A stretch of DNA of 64,000 bases, from NCBI RefSeq assembly GCF_900115955.1, contig NZ_FOYL01000001.1, positions 496,001 through 560,000 on the forward strand, read 5' to 3'. The notes below the pieces were generated by a model, which ran no database searches, was not told where the DNA came from, and saw only the letters and a program-made list of their open reading frames with translations. Below are positions 52,539-63,198 of the stretch, piece by piece. A program made the position numbers and the translations under genes. This DNA comes from Lentzea waywayandensis (GTDB lineage: Bacteria; Actinomycetota; Actinomycetes; Mycobacteriales; Pseudonocardiaceae). Position 1 is the stretch's first letter, and each line of letters starts with the position of its first letter.

Positions 52539-53003
52539 TCCGCTTCCCCCGGCTTCCTGTGATCGGCTGATGAAGATCGTCTGGTCACGGCGGTCGCGAG
52601 CACGGGGTCGGAGCCAAGTGAGGCGTCCACGAGGAGGCAAACCTCTGGATGCGCCACTACCGACAAACACCCGAACGCGGAATGTCCGCTTGTTGGTCAT
52701 TGATTGACGATCAACTGGGTGTGGTGATGGCCAAAATCGCCACTGGCGTTCTGGACATCCCACCGCGAATCCCAGACCGAGGGCGGCCATGAACGACAAC
52801 TCCCGCACGTGCAACACCATCTCGGGCGACGTCCGGAAGGAAGGCGCGGTCGTGCAGGTGCACAACGTGAACGGGGACCTCTTGTTCACGACGAACCCGC
52901 GACAGTCGGCGATCGCGGCACGCCCGCGACTCGGCGCGAGCACCGTCGAACCGGTGGTGCTCGGCGCGACCGCGCTCGCAGCCTTGGCCTTGCTGGGCTG
53001 GAG

Positions 53004-56237
<3,234 letters not shown>

Positions 56238-56250
56238 GTTCACAATCCTT

Positions 56251-56703
56251 TCACAGCGTCGTCAACGCCCAGGTGGCGGCCAGCAGCCCCGGTCCGTGCG
56301 GCACGGCACGGCTGCGGCGGAGCGCGGCGACGACGAGAGTGACCGCGCTGGACAGGATCGCCGCAGGTAAGAGGGACGGCAGCGGGAGCGCCGCGCCGAG
56401 GCCGAAAGCGAGCTTCACGTCCCCTCCGCCCATGAACGCGGGCCGGAAGCGCCGGACGGCGAGATGCGCGCCACCGAAGACGAGTGCCGACAGCACCGCC
56501 GCTCCCAGTCCGTGGAACCGCAGGAGCAACAGCGCGGCACCCAACGGGAGGGTCAGCGCGTCCGGCAACCGGTGGTGCCGCAGATCGATCATCGCGAGCA
56601 CGATGCCGAACCAGGCCAGCAGGAACGACGAGGGTGGTGCGTCCAGGACGGCGGCGACCGTCCACAGGGAACCCAGCGCGGACGCGAGCAGGACCGTGGT
56701 CAT
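56251..56703 (-). CDS. small A24-family prepilin peptidase
   Basis: 150 residues from ATG 56703. Two catalytic Asp of aspartic prepilin peptidases: [19 protein letters not shown] (Asp40) and the [14 protein letters not shown] motif (Asp95, GxGD). Membrane segments surround them. It lacks the N-terminal methylase and zinc-finger part of PilD, the single-domain form common in actinobacteria near aro genes. It would cleave type IV/Flp prepilin-like leader peptides; no pilin genes are in the window. A perfect palindrome sits 48 bases upstream. Confidence 0.85.
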   Translation of the reverse strand: MTTVLLASALGSLWTVAAVLDAPPSSFLLAWFGIVLAMIDLRHHRLPDALTLPLGAALLLLRFHGLGAAVLSALVFGGAHLAVRRFRPAFMGGGDVKLAFGLGAALPLPSLLPAAILSSAVTLVVAALRRSRAVPHGPGLLAATWALTTL

Positions 56704-56750
56704 GGGACCACGGTCCTGCTCGGCACGACCTGGCACAAATTCCGGCCCGT

Positions 56751-56769
56751 CGTGAACGGTCCGTTCACG
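56751..56769. promoter_or_regulatory. 19-bp perfect palindrome, candidate operator
   Basis: CGTGAACGG-T-CCGTTCACG, a 9-1-9 perfect inverted repeat, is 48 bases upstream of the prepilin peptidase start and 54 bases downstream of the EIIA stop. The single-base centre argues for a protein-binding site more than a terminator hairpin, though both are possible. Confidence 0.5.
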
Positions 56770-56822
56770 CACAGGCTTCACGGTGCCTCAGACAGGGCTG
56801 GGAGAACGCCCGAACAACGGGT

Positions 56823-57278
56823 TCAGCGAGACCAGTCGAACAGGGCGTCGTTCGCCGCCACGTCGACGTCCAGCGCGAGGTCGGCCAGCGCCTCGGCGGA
56901 CGCGTCCAGCGCGATCACCGGGCAGATCGGCGCGAACCCGGCCGCCTCGACCTCGGCCGGGTCCCACGTCACGATCCGCTGACCGGCCTGGACCTGCTCG
57001 CCCTTGACGACGTGCAGCTCGAAGCCCTCGCCCTTGCGCTTGACGGTGTCGATGCCGAGGTGGACCAGGATGGCCGCACCGTCACCGTTGGCGACCACGA
57101 ACGCGTGGGGGTGCAGCGTGACGACGGTCCCGTCGAGCGGCGACACCACATCGGCCTTGGCCCGAACCGGCTCGACGGCCACGCCGGGACCGACCATCGC
57201 CTCGGCGAAGACCTGGTCCGGAACCGCGGAAAGCGCGACCACCCTGCCCGCTACGGGGCTGCCGACGCGGAGGCTCAC
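56823..57278 (-). CDS. crr: PTS glucose/GlcNAc-type EIIA (Crr-like)
   Basis: 151 residues, GTG 57278. Phosphorylated His73 in ILVHLGIDTVKRKGEGFELHV and the neighbouring active-site His58 in LHPHAFVVANGDG match Crr. Accepts phosphate from HPr and passes it to EIIB. Overlaps EIIB by GTGA (57275-57278). Cytoplasmic. Confidence 0.93.
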   Translation of the reverse strand: MSLRVGSPVAGRVVALSAVPDQVFAEAMVGPGVAVEPVRAKADVVSPLDGTVVTLHPHAFVVANGDGAAILVHLGIDTVKRKGEGFELHVVKGEQVQAGQRIVTWDPAEVEAAGFAPICPVIALDASAEALADLALDVDVAANDALFDWSR

Positions 57279-57511
57279 AGGAGGTCCTCGATGTCCGACG
57301 CGATGGTGTCCGCCTCGGGTCCGACGACGACCTGGACGACGTTGCCGGAGCGCATGACTCCGTGTGCTCCCAACGCCTTCAGGGCCTTCTCGTCCACGAC
57401 GGAACCATCCTCGAGCTCGCACCTCAGACGGGTGATGCAGGGCTCGATCTCGACGATGTTGTCCCGTCCGCCCAGCGCGGCGAGGATCTTCTGAGCCTTC
57501 TCGTCAGCCAC
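57275..57511 (-). CDS. PTS glucose/GlcNAc-type EIIB
   Basis: 78 residues from GTG 57511, preceded by GAGAGG. Phospho-Cys25 in VEIEPCITRLRCELED, followed by ALKALGAHGVMRSGNVVQVVVGPEADTIAS, the complete EIIB glucose-family domain. It stands alone here, not fused to EIIC. Divergent from the GntR gene with the dre operator between them; only the EIIC gene is co-directional with the regulator. Confidence 0.93.
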   Translation of the reverse strand: MADEKAQKILAALGGRDNIVEIEPCITRLRCELEDGSVVDEKALKALGAHGVMRSGNVVQVVVGPEADTIASDIEDLL

Positions 57512-57579
57512 GTTCGTACCTCTCGTTCCCGTAACAGCGGTTGACACCCGCTCGGTGCGCGGAGCATTCTCCCGCACCA

Positions 57580-57595
57580 ACTGGTCTAGACCGGA
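57580..57595. promoter_or_regulatory. DasR-type dre operator
   Basis: ACTGGTCTAGACCGGA matches the dre consensus A(C/G)TGGTCTAGACCA(G/C)T known from Streptomyces, with the central TGGTCTAGACC exact. It lies between the divergent EIIB-EIIA and GntR-EIIC-HPr units, 68 bases from the EIIB start and 31 bases from the GntR start, placed to repress both. GlcN-6-phosphate is the expected inducer. Confidence 0.8.
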
Positions 57596-57626
57596 AAGTA
57601 CCACTAGCGACGAGGGAGGTGAGTTG

Positions 57627-58382
57627 GTGAACGAGATCGTGGACGGGCCCAAGCCCAAGCACGCGCAGTTGCGCGAGATCCTGCGACGGCTGGCCGAACA
57701 GGAGCTCGCTCCAGGCTCACCGATTCCGTCGGAGCGCGACCTCGCCGAGCGGTACGGAGTCTCTCGCATCACCGTGCGGGCCGCAGTCGGCCAGCTGGTC
57801 GCCGACGGCCTGCTCACGCGGGCCAAGGGACGTGGGACGTTCACCGCCAAGCGGCGCTACGACCTGCAGCTCTTCCTGGCCTCGTTCACCTCGGACATGA
57901 AGGCGCGCGGGGTCGAACCCAGCACCGAGGTGATCAGCTGCGGCCAGGCGGCACCGGGCTCGAAGGCCTCGCTGGGCCTGGAGGCCGACGAGTACGCGTA
58001 CCGCGTCGTGCGGCTGCGCAAGGCCGACGGGGCACCGTTGGCGCTCGAAGCCGGCTGGTACAGCCCGCACATGCTCCCCGAGCTCGACCGATGTGACCTG
58101 ACCGGATCGATCTACGAGATCATCGCGACCCGGTACGGAATTCAGCTCGACCACGCGCGGCAGACCGTGTGGGCCGAGACCGCCGACGCGGAGACCGCGA
58201 AGGCGCTCGACGTCCGCAAGGGCAGCCCGCTCCTCGTGTTCAGAAGGGTCGCCAGCTCCGACGGGCAGCCCTGTGAAGACGTGACTTCCTGGTACCGGGG
58301 CGATCTCTACCAGGTGACCATGCAACTGGACCGGACCGTCCCGGGTTCCGGACCGAACTCCGCCAAGGGAGGTACCACATGA
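57627..58382 (+). CDS. GntR/HutC-family regulator, DasR/NagR-like
   Basis: 251 residues, GTG 57627 with GGGAGG seven bases upstream. N-terminal winged helix: PKHAQLREILRRLAEQELAPGSPIPSERDLAERYGVSRITVRAAVGQLVADGLLTRAKGRGTF. C-terminal UTRA domain of HutC type (FTSDMKARGVEPSTEVI ... PLALEAGWYS ... YEIIATRYGIQLDHARQTVWAE) senses amino sugars. The dre site in its promoter suggests autoregulation. Overlaps EIIC by ATGA. Confidence 0.9.
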   Translation: MNEIVDGPKPKHAQLREILRRLAEQELAPGSPIPSERDLAERYGVSRITVRAAVGQLVADGLLTRAKGRGTFTAKRRYDLQLFLASFTSDMKARGVEPSTEVISCGQAAPGSKASLGLEADEYAYRVVRLRKADGAPLALEAGWYSPHMLPELDRCDLTGSIYEIIATRYGIQLDHARQTVWAETADAETAKALDVRKGSPLLVFRRVASSDGQPCEDVTSWYRGDLYQVTMQLDRTVPGSGPNSAKGGTT

Positions 58383-59689
58383 GCGCCAGCGCCCCAGAGG
58401 CGACAGGCGGTCGCGGGTTCAAGGGCCTGGCCGGTATGCAGCGGTTCGGCCGCAGCCTGATGCTGCCGATCGCCTCACTGCCCGCCGCCGCGATTCTCCT
58501 GCGTTTCGGTCAGCCTGACCTGCTCGGCAAGGACGGCCTGGGCTGGAACAAGGTCGCCGCCGTCATCGGCGGCGCGGGCGACGCCCTGTTCAGCAACCTG
58601 CCGCTGCTGTTCGCCGTGGGTGTGGCCATCGGCTTCGCCCGCCGTGGTGACGGTTCGACCGCACTCTCCGCCGTGGTCGGCTTCGTGGTCACCCAGGCCG
58701 TGTTCAAGGCCATGTCTCCGATGGTGCTTCCTCTCGCCGAGGATCCCACCAAGCAGGAGCAGATCAACTACTCGGTGCTGACCGGCATCGTGGTCGGCCT
58801 GATCTCCGCCGTTCTGTGGCAGAAGTACCACCGCATCAAGCTGCCGCCGTACCTGGCGTTCTTCGGCGGCCGGCGCTTCGTGCCGATCATCGTCGCGGCT
58901 GTCATGATCCCGGTCGCGGTCCTCATGGGTCTCATCTACCCGTGGTTCGACAAGGGCCTGACCGCGGTCGGCGAGGCCGTCTCGGGCAGCACGATCCTCG
59001 GCGCCGGTGTCTACGGCGTCATCAACCGCCTGCTCATCCCGCTGGGTCTGCACCACATCCCGAACACGTTCATGTGGCAGGTCTTCGGCGAGTACCAGGT
59101 GGACGGCGCCACCAAGACCGGTGACATCCCGAGGTTCTTCGCGGGCGACCCGACCGCCGGCACGTTCATGAGCGGCTTCTTCCCGATCTTCATGTTCGCG
59201 CTCCCCGCGGCCGCGCTGGCGATCATCCACACCGCCAGGCCGTCGCAGAAGAAGATCATCGCCGGCATCATGGGCTCGGCGGCCCTCACCTCGTTCATCA
59301 CGGGTGTCACCGAGCCGCTCGAGTTCGCGTTCATGTTCGTCGCGTGGCCGCTGTACGTCATCCACGCGTTCCTCACCGGCACGTCGCTGGCGATCACCAA
59401 CGCGCTGGGTGTGCACGACGGTTTCGGCTTCTCGGCGGGTGTGATCGACTACCTGCTCAACTTCAACATCGCGACGAGGCCGTTGCTGATCATTCCGATC
59501 GGTCTTGTCTACGCGGCGATCTACTACTTCCTGTTCCGCTTCGTCATCACCAAGTGGAACCTGAAGACGCCCGGCCGCGAAGATGACGAGTCGCCGGAGG
59601 CCGACGAGAGCGTCGTCGGCAGCAGCGGTGACACCGCCGTGCGCGAGACCGCGGTGCGCGAGAAGCGCGCCACGAACGAACAGCAGTAA
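58379..59689 (+). CDS. PTS EIIC, GlcNAc/glucose family permease
   Basis: 436 residues with about ten membrane segments. Family motifs: RFGRSLMLPIASLPAAAILLRFGQ at the start, LPLLFAVGVAIGFARRGDGSTALSAVVGF, LGLHHIPNTFMWQ, FITGVTEPLEFAFMFVAWPLYVIHAFLTG (sugar site) and VHDGFGFSAGVIDYLLNF. The C-terminus is a charged tail without EIIB, so EIIB is the separate gene at 57.3 kb. Likely transports N-acetylglucosamine given the dre operator; glucose is an alternative. Confidence 0.93.
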   Translation: MSASAPEATGGRGFKGLAGMQRFGRSLMLPIASLPAAAILLRFGQPDLLGKDGLGWNKVAAVIGGAGDALFSNLPLLFAVGVAIGFARRGDGSTALSAVVGFVVTQAVFKAMSPMVLPLAEDPTKQEQINYSVLTGIVVGLISAVLWQKYHRIKLPPYLAFFGGRRFVPIIVAAVMIPVAVLMGLIYPWFDKGLTAVGEAVSGSTILGAGVYGVINRLLIPLGLHHIPNTFMWQVFGEYQVDGATKTGDIPRFFAGDPTAGTFMSGFFPIFMFALPAAALAIIHTARPSQKKIIAGIMGSAALTSFITGVTEPLEFAFMFVAWPLYVIHAFLTGTSLAITNALGVHDGFGFSAGVIDYLLNFNIATRPLLIIPIGLVYAAIYYFLFRFVITKWNLKTPGREDDESPEADESVVGSSGDTAVRETAVREKRATNEQQ

Positions 59690-59701
59690 GCACAACCAGC
59701 T

Positions 59702-60676
59702 CTACCGGGAGGAACCATCATGGCCGAGCGACGGGTCACCGTGGCCAGCAAGGTCGGACTGCACGCCCGGCCTGCCGCACTGCTGGCGAAGGCCGCCGCC
59801 GACCAACCGGTGACGGTCACCATCAGCAAGGACGGCGGCGAAGCCGTTGACGCGGCGAGTGTCCTGGGACTCATGACCCTGGGCGCTATGCATGGTGACG
59901 AGGTGGTGCTCACCGCCGATGGGGACGGAGCGGATGCCGCTCTGGACGCCATCGCCGAACTGATCGCCACCGATCACGACGAGTGAGCCGGGTCGTGAGT
60001 GGTCTCGGTCGCCCCGATGGCCGAGACCACTCGCGACCCACCCGAAGTGCAGCACGACACCCGCGGTCACGACGCCGGCCAAGGTCGACGGCGTGGCCTG
60101 CGGGTAGCTCACCATCAGCCAGACCCCGCCCACGGCCAGCACGGGCGGCACGAGAAGTCCCGCGGTCCACTTGCGCAGCAACAGGAACGCGAGCGTCGAG
60201 ACCAGCAGAGCAGCACCGAGCGTGTCGCTGAACCGGTGCCAGCCGAGTGACACCGTCTCCGCCGCGACCGCCCCCGCGCCGATCGCCCCCGGCACCGCCA
60301 CGAACAGCGCGAACCGCCTGGGCACGGCCATCGTCACCGCGATCACCGACGCCACCGCGGCCGTCGTGTGTCCACTCGGGAAGCTGTTGTGCACCAGCAC
60401 GGCGTCGTCGTCCAGCGGCGGCCGCACCAGCACGTAGAGCTTCAGCACCTGTGCGCCAAGTACCGAACCGCCGAGCAGCAGCAACGGTGTCAGGGACTTC
60501 GTGCGTGCGAAGAGAATCACGAGGACAGCGGCGACGAGGATCGCCATGTCCACGTTGGACGCCCACGAACGTTGCAGTGACAGTTCGGGCAACGCGGCGT
60601 TCTCCGCCTTCTGCCCGAACGACGTCCACACCAGCGCGAAGTACGTGTAGAGGAATCCCAGCAAGCTTCCGGCCAT
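59702..60676 (-). CDS. PAP2-family phosphatase with C-terminal extension antisense to ptsH
   Basis: 324 residues. The core (1-~228) has five or six membrane spans and the acid-phosphatase motifs KLYVLVRPP (KX6RP), FPSGHT and SLGWHRFSDTLGA. It dephosphorylates lipids such as phosphatidate or undecaprenyl pyrophosphate. The frame does not stop at the end of the fold: after WVASGLGHRG it reads through the 59990-60039 hairpin and 95 more codons fully antisense to ptsH, to 59702. That tail (GDQFGDGVQSG ... GLRQQCGRPGVQ) has no family features and may be a lost stop. ATG 60676; divergent to the response regulator. Confidence 0.8.
   Translation of the reverse strand: MAGSLLGFLYTYFALVWTSFGQKAENAALPELSLQRSWASNVDMAILVAAVLVILFARTKSLTPLLLLGGSVLGAQVLKLYVLVRPPLDDDAVLVHNSFPSGHTTAAVASVIAVTMAVPRRFALFVAVPGAIGAGAVAAETVSLGWHRFSDTLGAALLVSTLAFLLLRKWTAGLLVPPVLAVGGVWLMVSYPQATPSTLAGVVTAGVVLHFGWVASGLGHRGDRDHSRPGSLVVIGGDQFGDGVQSGIRSVPIGGEHHLVTMHSAQGHESQDTRRVNGFAAVLADGDRHRLVGGGLRQQCGRPGVQSDLAGHGDPSLGHDGSSR
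59720..59986 (+). CDS. ptsH: phosphocarrier protein HPr
   Basis: 88 residues. Phospho-His15 in ASKVGLHARPAALLAKAA and the regulatory-position Ser47 in DAASVLGLMTLG are present. ATG 59720 is preceded by GGGAGGAACC. It shuttles phosphate from EI (not in this window) to EIIA. The complete gene lies antisense within an open frame of the PAP2 gene downstream. Confidence 0.95.
   Translation: MAERRVTVASKVGLHARPAALLAKAAADQPVTVTISKDGGEAVDAASVLGLMTLGAMHGDEVVLTADGDGADAALDAIAELIATDHDE
59990..60039. terminator. terminator after ptsH (reads both ways)
   Basis: GGGTCGTGAGTGGTCTCGG (59990-60008) and CCGAGACCACTCGCGACCC (60021-60039) form a 19-bp stem with one wobble, 3 bases after the ptsH stop. It also lies inside the PAP2 frame. 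Confidence 0.9.
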
Positions 60677-60778
60677 GACTTCGAGATTCCGCGAGCCGCT
60701 CTATGGGAACGTGCACGGCATGTCATGGTTCGGCTACAGAACCAGCGCTGGTGCCGTCTCCTGCCGATAATGGATCTC

Positions 60779-61453
60779 GTGGCGATGGTCTTGCTGGTCG
60801 AGGACGACCCCTCGGTGCGTGAAGGACTCGGACTGGCGTTGCGCCGGCAGGGACACGACGTCCGGGCCGCGGGAACGGGCGAGGAAGGCGTCGAGAGACT
60901 GCGCGAGTCCCGCCCCGACATCGTGGTCCTCGACATCATGCTGCCCGGCATCGACGGCTTCGAGACGTGCCGCCGGATGCGCACGCACGCCGAGGTGCCG
61001 ATCATCATGCTCACCGCGCGCGGCGACGACTTCGACGTGGTCGCGGGCCTGGAGGCGGGCGCGGACGACTACGTGGTCAAACCCGTCGAACCCCGCGTGC
61101 TGGAGGCCCGCATCCGCGCCGTGCTGCGGCGGACCGTCGCCGAGCCGTCCAGCCTCGAACGCCACGGCTCGCTGGTGATCGATCGGGCAGGCCTTCAGGT
61201 GCTGAAGAACGACGTGAAGGTCGCGCTGACCCCGACCGAGCTGAAGCTGCTGCTCGAACTCTCCCGCACGCCCGGCCGCGTGCTGACCCGCCAGCAGATC
61301 CTCGAAGCGGTGTGGGAGCACGACTACCTCGGCGACTCGCGGCTCGTCGACGCGTGCGTGCAGCGGTTGCGCGCGAAGATCGAGGACGTGCCCTCCGACC
61401 CCGGCTACGTCCACACCGTGCGCGGCTTCGGTTACCGCTTCGGCCCGCGATGA
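60779..61453 (+). CDS. OmpR-family response regulator (CseB-like)
   Basis: 224 residues from GTG 60779, giving MAMVLLVEDDPSVREGLGLALRRQG; ATG 60770 and 60785 are alternatives. Receiver phospho-Asp52 in DIVVLDIMLPGIDG, MLTAR and Lys in YVVKPVEP. The winged helix has LTPTELKLLLELSRTPGRVLTRQQILEAVW and SRLVDACVQRLRAKIED with VHTVRGFGYRFG. It is followed by a coupled histidine kinase and lipoprotein gene, a layout like MtrAB-LpqB or CseBC with lipoprotein. Confidence 0.92.
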   Translation: MAMVLLVEDDPSVREGLGLALRRQGHDVRAAGTGEEGVERLRESRPDIVVLDIMLPGIDGFETCRRMRTHAEVPIIMLTARGDDFDVVAGLEAGADDYVVKPVEPRVLEARIRAVLRRTVAEPSSLERHGSLVIDRAGLQVLKNDVKVALTPTELKLLLELSRTPGRVLTRQQILEAVWEHDYLGDSRLVDACVQRLRAKIEDVPSDPGYVHTVRGFGYRFGPR

Positions 61454-62796
61454 GGTCGCTGTTCCGCGGCCTGCGCCCGAGACTGATGGCCGCGTTCCTG
61501 CTGTTGACGGTGCTGGGCGCGGTGGGAGCCGCGGGCGCCTCCTACGCGACCGCCCGCACGTTGCTGCTGGCGGACGCTCAGGACAACTTCATGAACCCGC
61601 TCGTGAAGGACGTCCGCGACTACGCGCCCCGGCTGACCGTGCCGCCGGCGCAGCAGGACCTGGACGAGTTCGGCACGTACCTGCGCGGGTCGGGAGTGGT
61701 GCTGTACGAGGGCCTGCGCTCCGCCACCGGCCCCGATCCGGCGTTCATCCCCGCCGAGATGCGCGAGATGCTCAAGACGAGCAGGACGACCCTCTGGCAG
61801 CGCCGCACCGACCTGACCGACCCGTACGTCGTCATCGGCATCCCGCTGCTGCGCGCGGACGGCAATCCGACCGGCGTCGAGGTGTGGGCGCTGCTGTACC
61901 TGAGGGGCCCGCAGACCGCCATCGACAGCTTCTCGACCGCCGCCTGGGTGGGCGTCAGCCTGGTCCTCCCCCTGGCCCTGGGTCTCGCGCTCTTCACCGC
62001 CCGCGGCGTCCTGCGTCCCGTGCGCCGGCTCGGCACCGCCGCCCGCGCGCTGGGCTCCGGCCGGCTGGACACCCGCGTGGACGAACGCGGCTCCGACGAG
62101 TTCGCCGACCTGGCCCGCACGTTCAACCGCGCCGCCGAACAGCTGGAAGCCTCGCAGGCCGCGTCCCGGCGCTTCGTCGCCGACGTGTCCCACGAGCTGC
62201 GCACGCCGCTGACCGCGATGAACGCCGTGACCGCCGTCCTGGACGAGGACGCCGACACGTTGCCGCCCGACACGGCCGTCGCGGCCAGGCTGGTGTCGGC
62301 CGAGACGCGCAAGCTCACCCGCCTGGTCAACGACCTGATGGAGATCTCCCGCTTCGACGAGGGCCGCAACCTGCTGGAGCTGGACGACTGGGACATCAGC
62401 ACGGCGGTCCGCGACACCCTGGCCGCCCGCGGCTGGGCCACGTCCGTCGAGGCCTCGTTGCCCGAGGGCGTGGTGGGCCGGGTGGACCGCCGCCGTCTGG
62501 ACGTCATAGTGGCCAACCTCGTGGGCAACGCGCTCAAGCACGGTGGCGTACCGGTGCGGGTGGCCGTGCGGCCCGGTGTGATCGAGGTGTCCGACCACGG
62601 CCCCGGTATCTCTCCCGAGGCCCTTCCTCACATCTTCGACCGCTTCTACAAGGCAGACACGGCCCGCTCCCGTTCCGAGGGCAGCGGGCTGGGATTGGCG
62701 ATCGCATGGGAGAACGCACGCCTGCACGGCGGCACCATCGAAGCGGCCAGCGTGCCCTCGGGTGGCGCGGTCTTCACCTTGCGCTTGCCCTGGTGA
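61450..62796 (+). CDS. two-component sensor histidine kinase
   Basis: 448 residues. N-terminal span (LMAAFLLLTVLGAVGAAGASYA), an exported sensor of ~130 residues, second span (AAWVGVSLVLPLALGLALFTARGV), HAMP, then H-box FVADVSHELRTPLTAMNAV (His248), N-box VANLVGNALKHGG, G1 VSDHGPGIS and G2 GSGLGLAIAWENARLHGG. ATG 61450 overlaps the response regulator stop (ATGA). A lipoprotein gene starts 91 bases before its stop. Confidence 0.93.
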   Translation: MRSLFRGLRPRLMAAFLLLTVLGAVGAAGASYATARTLLLADAQDNFMNPLVKDVRDYAPRLTVPPAQQDLDEFGTYLRGSGVVLYEGLRSATGPDPAFIPAEMREMLKTSRTTLWQRRTDLTDPYVVIGIPLLRADGNPTGVEVWALLYLRGPQTAIDSFSTAAWVGVSLVLPLALGLALFTARGVLRPVRRLGTAARALGSGRLDTRVDERGSDEFADLARTFNRAAEQLEASQAASRRFVADVSHELRTPLTAMNAVTAVLDEDADTLPPDTAVAARLVSAETRKLTRLVNDLMEISRFDEGRNLLELDDWDISTAVRDTLAARGWATSVEASLPEGVVGRVDRRRLDVIVANLVGNALKHGGVPVRVAVRPGVIEVSDHGPGISPEALPHIFDRFYKADTARSRSEGSGLGLAIAWENARLHGGTIEAASVPSGGAVFTLRLPW

Positions 62797-63188
62797 CCCT
62801 CACGGCCTGCGGCATCCGCCCGACGTCGGTCCTCACCGGGGCCGAGGCGCCGACGGTCTCGTCGCACTCGGTGACCATCTACCTCGTGAAGCCGGAGCGG
62901 GACGGCCTGGTGCGGCGGAACCGCGACTACACCGGCACCGTCGACATCACGACGGCCATGAACCTTCTGCTGGCCGGCCTCACCGACGAGGAGCAGAAGC
63001 TCGGCCTGGTGAGCGAGCTGCCCACCACGTCGGCCAAGGCGATCGCCGTGCAGAACGTGATCGTGATGCCGCAGGGCGTCGAGCCGCCGTCATCCAAGTG
63101 GGCGGTGTTCCAGGTGCACTGCACGGCGCTGGCGAGCCGCGCGAAGGTGGCGGGAGTGGAGTCGCTCCCCGACGAGAACTGCCCGTAG
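62706..63188 (+). CDS. GerMN-like lipoprotein starting inside the kinase gene
   Basis: 160 residues from ATG 62706. The N-terminus is a full lipoprotein signal: basic MGERTPARRHHRSGQRALGWRG, hydrophobic LHLALALVTL, lipobox TAC at Cys35. A start at GTG 62793 would leave only four residues before the Cys, too short for export, so the real start must lie within the last 91 bases of the kinase gene, in another frame. The mature domain (HSVTIYLVKPERDGLVRRNRDY ... AMNLLLAGLTDEEQKLGLVSELP) resembles GerMN/LpqB N-terminal domains. Likely an extracytoplasmic accessory of this two-component system. Confidence 0.75.
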   Translation: MGERTPARRHHRSGQRALGWRGLHLALALVTLTACGIRPTSVLTGAEAPTVSSHSVTIYLVKPERDGLVRRNRDYTGTVDITTAMNLLLAGLTDEEQKLGLVSELPTTSAKAIAVQNVIVMPQGVEPPSSKWAVFQVHCTALASRAKVAGVESLPDENCP

Positions 63189-63198
63189 TGGCGGCATC

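Noticed and set aside
57541..57626. A second dre site in the PTS region
   Set aside because: Only one match to the TGGTCTAGACC core was found by eye.
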